DNA from: Tigriopus japonicus
Taxonomy: Eukaryota; Arthropoda; Copepoda; Harpacticoida; Harpacticidae
DNA length: 64,000 nucleotides
NCBI GenBank assembly: GCA_010645155.1
Contig: JAAGOF010000046.1
Coordinates: 333,887 to 397,886 of the forward strand
Direction of reading: 5' to 3'
Shown here: piece by piece, positions 23,429 to 34,055 of the stretch
How the letters are laid out: each line of letters begins with the position of its first letter
Numbering within the stretch: the stretch's first letter is position 1
Position numbers and translations under genes: made by a program
The notes under the pieces: generated by a model
The model's database searches: none
Seen by the model: the letters and a program-made list of their open reading frames with translations, nothing else
Told to the model about the DNA's origin: nothing

Positions 23429-23645
23429 CATTTAAGGCAGGACTAGACAAATTTTTAAATACTATTCCTGACCAAATCAATATTCAGGGGTTGTATAGAT
23501 CTGCCAACAGTTACTCGTTGGTAGACCAATTATCATACAAATGTTGATTGCATATTTATATCTTTACGGTAACGTTAATGATTCACTTTCTTCACAGGGA
23601 TTCCCATTCCTTGTAGCGGTCATAAAAAATCGACATTGCGGATTT
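23429..23645 (+). mobile_element. 3' end of a non-LTR retrotransposon (plus copy)
   Basis: The plus frame reads DPFTAFKAGLDKFLNTIPDQ and then GLYRSANSYSLVDQ before a stop, which is the C-terminal end of a LINE ORF2. About 75 bases later comes a tail, GATTCCCATTCCTTGTAGCGG followed by ATAAAAAATCG. The same coding end occurs at 46081-46165, 39846-39955 and in inverted copies. Only the 3' end is present (5' truncation is usual for LINEs). Confidence 0.85.
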
Positions 23646-23830
23646 GATTTTGTTTACTACCACGACAAGGAATACCATTCCTTATAAACAAATAAGTCAT
23701 AAATAAAATATATACAATTAACATTCAAACCAAATGTGAACTACCAATAAGTTACAGTTGGCAGATCTGCACAACCCTTGAATAGTGGGTTGATCAGGAA
23801 TAGTATTCAAAAAAATTATCTCACCCTTCC
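23646..23830 (-). mobile_element. 3' end of the same LINE family (minus copy)
   Basis: On the minus strand the same ORF2 end is recognisable (TIPDQPTIQGLCRSANCN) followed by a tail GGAATGGTATTCCTTGTCG. It meets the plus copy tail-to-tail at about 23645, giving an inverted pair. Confidence 0.8.
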
Positions 23831-25057
23831 AAAAAATCTTGCTTTCTAGCTCGTTAACTTGTTGGGAGACCAAAGTTCGCATGCATATTAATTGTTTAAA
23901 ATAATATATTCATGATCTTTTTTATGTGGAATCACATTCCTTGCAGCAAAAACCGAAACCAACCTCATAAAAAGCTGTGACAGAATCAGGTCAGGAAGTG
24001 CGTAGGAAATGGTCCCTAAATTGGGGTGTTATTTTCTATTTTATGCTCTTTTTGATTTGATTTTCAATTTTTGGGTCAATTTTTTAAATTTAATAAAAAG
24101 TTTTTTTTTTCAAAAATCATCAATTTCAAAAACAGTTATTTCTGATTACGTAAAACGAGGATAAAAAAGGATTTTTCCTGCAGAGCTGAAATTCTAGACG
24201 TTTTACGATGTAAGTCAGGTGGGGTTAGCTGAAGTAAAGGAGAGTTACCTGGTTCTACCGTCTAGAATTTCTTATATGCAAGAAAAACACTTTAAAGTCT
24301 GCCAAAAGTTTATCATGGTTGCGTGACCAACAACGTGCTAACTTGCGTTGTCTTCCGACGCTTTTTTGACTTCAAATTTCTGGTCAAGTTATTAATTCGG
24401 TCTTCTTACTTTTCGGGACCCTCATAAGCCATTTAAGACGTTTCAACGATTTCAAATATCTAAAATTTAAAAAAGTTTTATTTACAATTTTCTTTCTTCA
24501 ATGTCTATGGCTGGTTTTACCCTTTCATTTAAAAATTGAGTTTTAAAATCTCACTTAAAGTTTTACGTAGTTGATTTTTACATAAAGTCGGACAACACGA
24601 ATCATTAAAACAAAATAGCCCGCCAATTCAACATTCTTGTTGCTTATTTATGCTTTATCGGTCAATTTTCTTTTTCATTTGCCATTTTGAACACTCCTCT
24701 CTGACTTAAAAAGCTTAAAACATTAGATTGAAACCTCTCATCACGGGAGTGAATCTGCTCGTGATGTGATATTCCAGGAATGTCTCTGGCTCTTCAAATG
24801 TTAAGTCCACTCTTGGTATCACGAAGACACTTGCCTCTACCTAAAGGCTTTATATACATAAAGCCTTTACCTCTACCATGTGCCTAACTTGCAAGAGCGA
24901 CATCTCTCTAAATTTGCCCAGGGAGATTTTACCTTCAGGCAAAACTCGACTGTCTCACCGAATGAAACCAGGTAAGTCTCGCCAGATCTTGAAGTGAATA
25001 AGTTTCCAAAGACGTCAGTCAGGGAAGCATGGTAACCGAGTCAAGAACACCTCAGTC
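23831..25057. other. AT-rich stretch upstream of the galactosyltransferase gene
   Basis: No gene is visible. A 13-bp inverted repeat (GAAATTCTAGACG at about 24190 and its complement near 24260) forms a hairpin with a loop of about 60 bases. A short degenerate LINE-tail-like sequence (ATTCCTTGCAGC) is near 23935. The 5' UTR or promoter of the gene at 25058 should be at the right edge, but I see no defined core promoter. Confidence 0.45.
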
Positions 25058-26510
25058 ATGCTTTTGCTCTTGACTTCAGTGCTGATGGTTGTGCCGTTAA
25101 CCAAAGGATTGAAGATCACCAATGGCGAGTGTCAAAACCATCAGAAACCTCAAACACCGTCAGAATTGAGATGTCCATCAATTACCGAAACCCCTCAGTG
25201 CCCGAGTACCCGAATTATTAATCTTCCCAGTCTCGAAGACGATCTACCTTCTGGCACAAAAGTGTTCTTTATTGAAAGCTCTGGTCGAGATCATTTGCTT
25301 CACCGACAAGCTTGTAGTGTAGAATCGGCATTGAGTGTGTCAAAAACTCTATTGATTGTGGTAACATTGACAGCTCGACAATTAGATTTGTCTCATAACG
25401 CAACTTGCCAATTGTTTTTGAGATTTAATGAATCCAGATTGATCTTTCGACATGTGGATCGGGAGAAGGTGTTTAAAAACACACCCATTCAAGCCATCTT
25501 TGAAAAAGGGGAATTGGACCGAGGGCCTCATCAAATTGTTCAAAACAGGTAAACATGAGAAAAAATACTGGTTTAGTCATAATAGAAAAAAATGCAAGCG
25601 AGACTAGTTTTCCTTTGATCTTTTCTCAGAGAAGAATAGTGTCCTCTTTTTGCAACAAGAATATTGATTTTCATTCGTGTTGTCTTAGTTGCATTTCGGA
25701 GAATTGAAGGTCTGAAATATTCAAATCAAGAAGAAATAGGTTCAAATCCACAAGATTCTCAAGTATTAGGCTCTAAATGCCCCTGATGTAAGGTTTTCTT
25801 AATTAAGCATGGTTTCCAATATTTCAGCGATGCACTAAGATTGGTGCTTATCGAAAAATATGGTGGATGGTATTCGGACCTGGATGTGGTTTTTATGAGA
25901 GACCCAACTGGTTGGCATAATATCATCACTGGGGACCATGACCACGTAATCGGTGATGGAAATGTGATTGGGCAAAACCTGAACAATGCAGTGTTTCATT
26001 TTCACAAAGGCCATCCTTATATGAAACTCTGCGTGGAGCAATTTGCCATTACTTTTGACCCTATGGTAAACATTTGATTCAAACAACTAGTCTTTTTATC
26101 CTTTAGAACTTTTAAGTTGCACAAGCTATTTCATTTTTCAGGTTCGGTTGAGCGGAGGGCCCTGTACAATGTCCAAAGCCTTAAAAAGCATATGTGGAAT
26201 GGATGAAAGTTCCATAATTGACTTGAGAACATTTACCAAGGAACAATGCCAAGGAGTGGATGTTGTCAAACAACATTTGCTTTATCCTTTGGGTTGGTTC
26301 GAGACGGAGACGTTTTTTTCCGAGAAAAAAACTCGATCTCAATGGGAAGCCATATACAACGCTAGCCTCACAATTCATTTATTCAATTCCGTTGAGCAAG
26401 GTAGAAGAGTTGTTCTAAAACCTCGATTCTATGGGGTTGAAGTACCTGCCTTATTGTATTTAGCAGAACGTTTTTGCCCATTGTCATTTGAATCTGTTCA
26501 GCGTTTCTAG
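25058..26510 (+). CDS. lactosylceramide 4-alpha-galactosyltransferase-like glycosyltransferase
   Basis: Three exons, 25058-25548, 25828-26065 and 26142-26510, join in frame with GT-AG introns to give 365 residues. The N-terminus (MLLLLTSVLMVVPLTKG) is a signal-anchor or signal peptide, as expected of a Golgi type II enzyme. Exon 2 carries ALRLVLIEKYGGWYSDLDVV, with the DXD metal- and sugar-nucleotide-binding motif (DLD, about residues 181-183) typical of glycosyltransferase family 32. Exon 3 starts VRLSGGPCTMSKALKSIC, the GP-x(n)-C block of the alpha-1,4-glycosyltransferase C-terminal domain. Such enzymes transfer Gal (or GlcNAc/GalNAc in invertebrates) in alpha-1,4 linkage to glycolipids or glycoproteins; the acceptor here cannot be read from sequence. 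Length matches the family (about 350 residues). The gene appears intact. A further 5' non-coding exon is possible. Confidence 0.9.
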
Positions 26511-27437
26511 TGCGATGGATGGATTTGCCGGTTACACGATTAAAATGCTAGACTCACCAAAGAAAATACATATATATTTGGTGGAATGTGATTGCATTAA
26601 TAATATCTTGAATGTAAAAAAGGTGTAAATTCATGATAGATTGTTCTTTTTAGTCTAACCTCAGTATGAAGAGAGCCACTTTTCAGTTCTGTCATTTTGA
26701 TTAGCCTTGTGTCTAATGGATTGTGCTGTGCAACAAACCATGATCAATCAAAAGTTACTTCGAAAGTCTTAACAATGCAATTCTTGTAGTATAGGTTAGG
26801 GACAAGTTGCTGCAATATGTTTGCAAAGTTTAGAGAGCTAAGAACAGGTTCTTCTCCAAATAGTCTGCAAAGTAGTACTTTAAAGATTCCTTACACGGAC
26901 CATAAAAATCGCCCGATGATGAAAACTCATTCAATGAAACTCAGATAGGTTTGAACGGTTTCAAACATATTGGGCCTTGGGATTCAAAATGGCGATTTGG
27001 GCGAAACTTGAAGAGCGATGAAAAAAAACTGATTAACACCTGAGCTTGAATGCTCAGGCAAAGACTTCAAGAGTTTGAGAGAAAAAAAAGCACCAGAATT
27101 TCCAATCTTTACACAGACTCGAAGCTTCTAAATTATGCCAAGAGAATCAAATAAAATCCATATGGTGCGTTAGGCAATTTTTGAGTATTTTTCAAATTGT
27201 GTTATCTAAATTGACAATAAACCGAGTAGCTATGGAGGTTGTTGGGTTCCCTTGAATACGGCATTAAGTGGAGAAAGTTCCCAGAGGATCTGGTGTTGCC
27301 GAAACATCGAGTGACCTAATTGCATTTTAATTATTCAAAGGTCTATATTGGGCAACGGAGAAGGATTTTGTTTCCGGATCTCTAGCAATCGAAATAAATA
27401 GGGCTACAAAGAGTTCTAAGCGTCACAGTGTTTGGAC
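26511..27437. other. intergenic stretch between two same-strand genes
   Basis: No open frame or repeat of note. It must contain the 3' UTR of the galactosyltransferase and the promoter of the discoidin-like gene, but I see neither a clear AATAAA near the stop nor a clear TATA box near 27438. Confidence 0.4.
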
Positions 27438-28698
27438 ATGAGGTTATTGAGTTTGTTCGGTGTTTTCTTTCTGAGTCAAAATCCTCAAGTTGTCTTCGGA
27501 GATCAGCTTTGCTTTGACACATCTTGCTTCACTCTGTCATCAGGTACAATAGAACCAGATTTGTTGGCCGAATGTGCTTGCGGTTTTTTCCTAACAGGGG
27601 TCAAAAACCTCTCTCAAATAACCCAGTTCGATCCGGAGACTTGCGCAGCCGAATTTGCAAATGAAGATGGATCCAAAATAATTCAGGTTCAGCTTCGAGG
27701 TGAGTCCAGTCAACAAAAACTACTGATAAAGCACTCCGTTTTGGATCCAACACATTAATATCGTAGGCTATATTGACATTGATTCATCATTAAAAGAGTA
27801 GTATGCCTTTGGTGAACGTAGATAGGTATCAGCCAAAGCTCCACTTTAGCTTGACTTCTATTTATTTGGTTTGGGGACAATTCTAGGAGCAATCCAATCC
27901 GAGTTTGAATAGCTAAGCTCTTCGTAAAATGTTGTTATTGCACCAATGACTAATTTATAGTTATTCACGTCGGCAAATGTAGGAAAAGACATAAACCACC
28001 GCATTAGGGACGGATTAAAAAATACACCTTGGGTCTGATCAATGTTCAAAATTCTGAAGGTTAACAACATATTATTGGGTTGAGTTTTCATCTCAAAATT
28101 GAACCTAAGCGGTATTTCGAAGACACTCTTGGCGTGAGTCAACCTAGTTTTATTGTAAAGCATGCTCCAACATGTAATTTGTTTATCCTCAGCTCCCAAT
28201 TACCCAGTATCCCCAGTGGTGTTAGAAGATGATGCCAGAGGTGGGGTATCTGGAAATTATGGTTCCATCAACGTATTCCAAGACTCTTGTAATGTTTCGG
28301 CGGGTAAAAATATGTGGTTGGCAGATGGCGACGGAAGGAAATTCGTATGGGATTTAGGCATGCTTTACAAGCTCTCTCGAATGGAGTTTCGAAACTCACG
28401 AAATTTCGACAGGAATTCAAGGTACCTGTAGACTACTGGGATCGGATCCAAAACAATTAATCAGATTCAAATTTTACGTTGTAGATATGTGAAAGAGTTC
28501 AAAGTGGCTGTATCACGTTATTACGGGGACAAAGAACAATGGGTTGAGGTTGTTCATGCAGAAAATCTGGACCATCCTTCGCTCTGTGACCCAATCCGGC
28601 GTTACACTTTCAATTCAACCATTGCTCGTTACGTTAAATTCACAGCTGTAAAAACCTACAACGCTGGAGCAGCCGTGCATTATTTCAGAGTGTATTAA
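27438..28698 (+). CDS. secreted discoidin (F5/8 C)-like protein, copy 1
   Basis: Exons 27438-27699, 28193-28421 and 28485-28698 join in frame (intron phases 1 and 2) to give 234 residues. The N-terminus MRLLSLFGVFFLSQNPQVVF is a signal peptide. A cysteine-containing leader follows (QLCFDTSC ... ECACGFFLTGVKNLSQI). The second half has a galactose-binding/discoidin pattern: GSINVFQDS, KFVWDLGMLYKLSRMEFRNS and the final strand YVKFTAVKTYNAGAAVHYFR. Discoidin domains bind glycans or phospholipids outside the cell; the ligand here is unknown. The start was placed at the ATG at 27438, which opens directly into the signal peptide. A partial paralogue lies at 34056-37800. I do not know a named orthologue. 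Confidence 0.8.
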
Positions 28699-28720
28699 AA
28701 TGACATCAATTACGGTACTT

Positions 28721-28726
28721 AATAAA
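28721..28726 (+). promoter_or_regulatory. polyadenylation signal AATAAA
   Basis: A perfect AATAAA lies 22 bases after the stop codon of the discoidin-like gene copy 1, a plausible position for a short 3' UTR. Confidence 0.55.
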
Positions 28727-29054
28727 TCAGAAGGATGTAATCTAAATGTTTTTTTTTTGGAACGTCACTAGGTCTGCAGGTTTTAACATATTTCATTGGT
28801 GAGGTGAGAACAGATTTATTCAAAAAATGAAACTAATCGCAAAAATGTGAAACGCAAAACTATAAAACCACCAAAATTGTAAAAACTGCAAATAAGCATA
28901 TTCAAATTTAAAACAGCTATGCACTCAATACTCATTTTAGGAATCGCATTTTTGCACGCTTTGATTGGAACCATTTTAACAACTTGTATCCCCTCGTAGG
29001 AACGTGATTTCGAGTTGAATTACAATAATCGATAAAAAATTGTTTTTAAGTATA

Positions 29055-29657
29055 CACCCTGACACGAAAGTTCTGTCGTAGTCATACTTTGAGCCTAAAA
29101 ATAACGGCAATGCTTGGACGCTTTGGCGCAATCAAACCAACCGTCTGCCCCAAAAAGAGCCTAGAATATTTTCGGATTAGTTATGATGTAATTTTTGGTG
29201 CTTTCTAAGGACAAATAGGTGACAAATTATTCCTGGATAAGCAATTGCCAACTTGATGTCCGGCGTTTTCTTTTTGCACGGTTCCATCTGCCTATAAACC
29301 GGTGTGAAAAAGTAGGGAATGGCGGGAATCAAATTTTACTCGGTTTTGGAGAAAGGAGACTAGTTTTGGAACACCTCTAACCAAAAATAACGGGAAGTAT
29401 TACTGTCCGTCCTAATTCAAGAGCGCATAGAATTTCAACCGTTCATCAAATTTTAGGCAAAGGGGAGACACCTAAAAACGTGCGGGAAAACGTTGAGCCG
29501 TCCACACTTTCCACTTTGGTCGATAGCATCCCAAATATTATTTCCGAGGAAGAAGAGACTAGTTGGGGACAGATTGGATGCCAAGTCGTTCAAATCTATT
29601 CTTATAAAATTGAAATATTTTGGCTCAAAATTACGGCAAAACTTTCATGTCAGGGTG
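29055..29657. mobile_element. Tc1/mariner-type MITE, 603 bp
   Basis: The left end CACCCTGACACGAAAGTT and the inverted right end CACCCTGACATGAAAGTT match over about 25 bases. Both are flanked by TA (29053-29054 and 29658-29659), the target of Tc1/mariner transposases. Inside, the phrase CTAAAAATAACGG and variants (CAAAAATAACGGG, CAAAATTACGGC) recur. There is no transposase. A diverged relative of the end sequence is visible near 29945-30000. Confidence 0.8.
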
Positions 29658-29723
29658 TATGTAAACAGCTTTCGGGTTGTAATAATCGCAATGCTTAAAA
29701 TGTGTTCTTGAAAAAGCGCTTTC

Positions 29724-29743
29724 GTGTATGTATGTATGTATGT
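29724..29743. repeat. (TGTA)n microsatellite
   Basis: Nearly five perfect TGTA units. Confidence 0.9.
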
Positions 29744-31035
29744 CCTAACCTCTCATGAGTATTGTGGATTTTAGCGCAAGCTTCAAAATTTATCATTAGA
29801 TGGCGGCAAAACAGGGGCAAAGTCATGGGAGAATAGAGCGTAGATATTTTTTAACTTGATGTGAACCTTAGTGAACGAGACTAATATGCCATTTTTCATC
29901 ATATTTTCATCCTACTCGACCTTAGGAACAATGTCTATAAGAAAGAATATCGCCAAGTCATACTGTTTGATCCTAAATTAAGGCCAAAGATTGCATCAAA
30001 ATGTGAAAGACTAGTTTCTGCCGCTAGATGTCATTGAATGTCATTTCATTGGTACGTGGAATTGCTGTTCAAGATGTTGGGCTTCCTCTGGACAGGTCTC
30101 AATATTTTTCCATTGAAAGCCAAATTTTCTTTCTTTGCAAAGCTACTTGAAAACAAATTGATAGTTTTTCGTAGGGTTTCTGAGCAAAAAAAGCTCAAAA
30201 TTATTTATTAAGTATATGAATAAAAGAAATACGCTCCATGTTGGCAGACTTGTGTAAGAGAAAAATTCTCGTTAAATTTTCAGTTTCCCTGCACATAATC
30301 GTTTGTGCAGGGCTGGCATCAAGAGCACTTCAGTGAACTAGAGCATCTCTACGTTGCATGTGGAACGAAAACTACCGAGGTAGCTGAATTAAGAAAGTAA
30401 GACAGAACATCAATTTGGTTGTATGAGTTACTATTGATTTCAATTGTGGAGAAAAGTGATCTATTTTGATATGAAGAGTATTCACGAATGCAATCGTTGG
30501 AAGCATGGCATATTCTCATCTTTTTCAATGTGGGCACTAGGTAATTTACAATCCTTTGTGATCAAACACGGAAATAACAATCCTCCATGTCTTTTAAAAT
30601 ATTTTGGTAACCTTGAGCAATTCAGAGATATTTATTTTGGGTGAAAGTTTCATGTAAAATCAATAGATGACGTTACTAGCACTGCGTAGACGTTCCTTTC
30701 AAAACAATAGAGGTGCCATCTAGAGAACAAAAATGCTTGTTTTCTCTAATAATCTTCATAGCTTTCTTTGTGACAACATTTGATTTTGTCTTTTGGTGCT
30801 TTTAGTCAGATTTCGCGATGCTTATTTTGACGTGAAAAAAGTTCGGAAGACATTTTTTGGAAGACAGTTTCCGAAGAGCGTGAAAGTTACATAAAACGAA
30901 GTTTTAAACATAGTTGTTGCAACAAGTCCATTCTCAATTGCAAAATTTTAATTTGGAATACCAATTCTGGACATTTTTCGAAGAAACATTGATTTATTTC
31001 TGCTTTTTAAAGTCTTGACAGTGAGTCTGGCCAAA
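29744..31035. other. AT-rich intergenic stretch
   Basis: No gene is recognised. A degenerate copy of the end of the preceding MITE is at 29945-30000. Short phrases such as CATCTAGAGAAC and ATTAGATGGCGG resemble transposon ends but no complete element could be bounded. Confidence 0.4.
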
Positions 31036-31039
31036 GGAA

Positions 31040-31230
31040 GCCAGAGTGGCCACGCGTACTGGCGCGTTCTTAAAAGTGCTGAGTGTAAGTGCTTCCCCAG
31101 ACGGCGTAGGTTCGAATCCTGTTGGGGGTCGGATTGAAGCTGTCGGGAGAAATCCTTCAATTTACAGGGAATCGCATTTCTTGTAGCGGTAATAAAAATC
31201 CGCAAAAAAAATAATAAATAAATAAAAAAT
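31040..31230 (+). mobile_element. tRNA-derived SINE with LINE-like tail
   Basis: The head has RNA polymerase III promoter boxes: box A around GAGTGGCCACGCGTACTGG (31052-31070) and a canonical box B GGTTCGAATCC (31110-31120). Spacing with a long variable arm suggests descent from a serine or leucine tRNA. It is not a functional tRNA, since the acceptor stem does not pair. The 3' tail GGGAATCGCATTTCTTGTAG then AATAAAAATCCGC matches the 3' end of the LINE copies at about 23600 and 45480. It finishes in A-rich AATAAATAAATAAAA. This is the classic structure of a SINE mobilised by a partner LINE. Confidence 0.85.
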
Positions 31231-31249
31231 TGAGTGGGTTCTCTGAATC

Positions 31250-32845
31250 AGGATGGCCTAACTTTGAATAAAAAGATGGCCACGGCTTGAGTAGCCCGGC
31301 ACTTAATTGAGAGGTTAGCACATGTGTTAAGGCAACATTTTTTTCAAGTGAAACACGTCGAGGCTTGGCAGTTACTGAGGGGCCTTCAGTTTGAAGATAA
31401 TGTTGTACTTGATGCTTGACAGGAGGAAGAATATCATTCTTAGATGCAAATACCGTTGGGAATTCATCACATAAGTAGTGAATGTTAGCTGCCCGTATTT
31501 TGCCATTATCATTACGAGTTTGTGGAAGTTTGATACCTTTGTTCAGGTCTTCGAAAATCGTGCACAATTGTGCGTCTTTAAAACTGTTCTTCTCATGAAT
31601 AGCCTTTGCGGCCACACCTATGAGAAAATTATACCGATGCATAAAATCCCGCCCAATGTATGCATGATTCACATCTGCTTTCACAAATTTCCACAAATAT
31701 GTCTTTCCTCCAAATTTTATCGATGGATTCATGAGACCAAAAGTTTTGATTCGAGTACTATTAGCGGCTATTAGCTCTCTTGAAGGATCCACTGAGTCAT
31801 GTACAAGTCTTGGAATGACAGAGATCGTCACCGCAATCGATCACATATAACTGTCCTGATTGTTCATCGTTAATTGTTATCGAGGAAAAATCATCAACAT
31901 TCGATAAATTTGCAATGACCAAAGGTGTAAGGCCTGTGGCTCCATCAACATCGGCCCTTGCTGATGGTTTTAATTTGGGGAAGATCTTTTTGCCACTCGA
32001 CCATTCCACGAACAAGGCATAAGACAAGACCATGCTCTGTCTCCCCATTTTCTATGGAACCGACAGGTTTGTGCATCATCGAGTCTGGAAAAACGATTGC
32101 CACTATTCAACCGACCACGGTTAGTAAAGGATCTACCCATGGAATAACCTCCTCACATTGGCATAGCAGCAATAGGTACATTCGACCAAACTGTCTACCT
32201 TGTCGTGAAGCGTCATTTGATCCGATTTCAGAGTATTTAAGGAAATCTCATCCTCGCCTTGGACTGGTTTCGTTTGCAACGATGCCACACTATAACTTTG
32301 GGCCGCCATGGCTGCTACCGCAGATGGTCGCTGACTAAAAAACACCTCGTCCGCTTTTTCTGCCAATAATTTCACCGGATCATGAACATGAACAGCAATC
32401 TGATCTTTGAGGGAAGTTTTAATAGAAAAAGCTCCTTGAATAGCACAGTCTCTCTCTTTCCCCCAACGGCACCAACAATGCAATCCAATTCAAAAACTCA
32501 GAAGGGCAGGAATCTCCCATATGTTCAGTGAACAATAAAGAATGTAAGTTCTCCGATGGTTGTTTCTTTAGAGCTTTTACCAACGCACTTTTCAGATCTG
32601 AGTATTCTTGACCAGTCTTAGGTGTGTTGACCTGGTCGAATACTTTTATCATTTGATCTTCCCCGAGGGTTGAGACAACATATGCCCACTCCTCTCGGCA
32701 CTTATATTAGCCTTTGTAAACTCGGCTTCCGCCCGAGGAAACCAAAGTTCAATTTGACCTGGCCAAAAAGCTGGCAACTTAACAGAAGTCGCACTGACCT
32801 CAATAATTGGTTTTACTAAAGAACCTTTACGTCCGATTCAGCCAT
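31250..32845 (-). mobile_element. decayed Ty3/gypsy (Mag-like) gag-pol fragment
   Basis: Read on the minus strand, gag starts at 32845 (MAESDVKVL) and continues, through frameshifts, as VSATSVKLPAFWPGQIELWF and then SDLKSALVKALKKQPSENLH, the pattern of Mag-lineage gag. The protease region has LYVIDCGDDL, where the catalytic D-S/T-G triplet is DCG, followed after a frameshift by TISVIPRLVHD and ADVNHAYIGRDFMHRYNF. The pre-RT linker FPTVFASKNDILPPVKHQVQ follows, then the start of reverse transcriptase, where the copy breaks off near 31250. No LTRs were found. It is an inactive, 3'-truncated copy with several frameshifts. It is an endogenous retrotransposon of invertebrate type, not an infectious virus. 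Confidence 0.85.
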
Positions 32846-34055
32846 AATGAACTACTTTAAAATTGTTAAGTAATCACGTCGTGGTCACCAATATGGAGTT
32901 CTAGAATCGACTGTTTATTATTCCCCTTTATCATGGTCACCACAACTGTTCCGGGGGCATCCAAGCCTAAAAACAAATAATTTGCTTTATTGATGGCTTC
33001 CAATCAATTTTTCTTAGATAATTCCTCTTTGTTTTTAAATCATTTGCAATACTCCTCAACATACTCAATCCATGGCATTGGTCTTAAATGCAATTTTTTT
33101 GAAAATCTGGCCCTTAAAAACTCAGACATTTTTTGGCAAGCCTAGACTGTTAAGGCCTTGGAGGAGTAAAGAGAGGCCATTTTCGTCATTTTGTCTGCCT
33201 TGTTTGTAACTGATACTGGCAAAAGTTGCCCATAAGTTGCGTGAAAAGGCAAATATTTCCGAAGAATATCGTGAAATACTTGCCCAAACAAGGGGAAGAT
33301 CATAGTACAAATGGAAGTGCGCAAGACGTATTTTCAATGCCAAATCCTATAATTGCGTGGACTAATGCCTGTGAATCAAATTATCATCTTCATTGAGCAC
33401 CTTCGTATAATTTGTGAGAAGCAAACCGTAAGCAGGAGGCCACATGTCGAAAACTATAAGTTTTTCAAAAATTTCCCTTCTGCGAATACGTTTGTTTGGG
33501 CAAGTTTCAACTAGTCGCTGATGAAAACGGCCCTTGCTGCCCACAATGAAATTTCACGACCGGCCTGCTCTAGTATCTCCACTCTATAGACCTCTATGGT
33601 TAAGGCCATCTGGTCTGTAATATGATACGGCAATCCCTGACATAAACGAATTTTTACATTTACAGCGTAGTTTTTCGGATTCAGCCCCGTATCAGATCCC
33701 GAGTTCTTGGACATAATTCACGATGTTCCGACCATAAGGCCAGCAACTCTGGAACAGGATCTTTGGAATCGACGCTGACACAAACACCGACAATGGTTGT
33801 GAAAGTGTTTGTACAGTACAATATTCGTATTTTTTGTTTCAATCAAAATTTGTTTTGTTGGCGTCGAGACCAAAACTGGAAGTTGAAAATGCCTGTGTTG
33901 GTGTCGATTCCTTAAAATCGTCACCGGCTTTCTGCCCACCACTAATCCAGAACCATTCATTGTTATTCAAAACAATCAAAAGGCCCATCAAAAGGAAAAG
34001 ATTAGTCGTGTCCATATATGTTGAAAATTAAGTAGATTGAGTTCACGCCTGAAGA
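32846..34055. other. stretch between gypsy fragment and discoidin-like copy 2
   Basis: Several minus-strand frames of 60-80 codons (for example around 33514-33714, reading NYAVNVKIRLCQGLPYHI) look mildly protein-like but match no family I know and are broken by stops. They could be upstream parts of another decayed element. No LTR of the gypsy copy is apparent. Confidence 0.4.

Noticed and set aside
31040..31135. Functional tRNA-Ser or tRNA-Leu gene
   Set aside because: Box A and box B are good, but the acceptor stem does not pair and the sequence continues into a LINE-like tail with an A-rich end, so it is a SINE.
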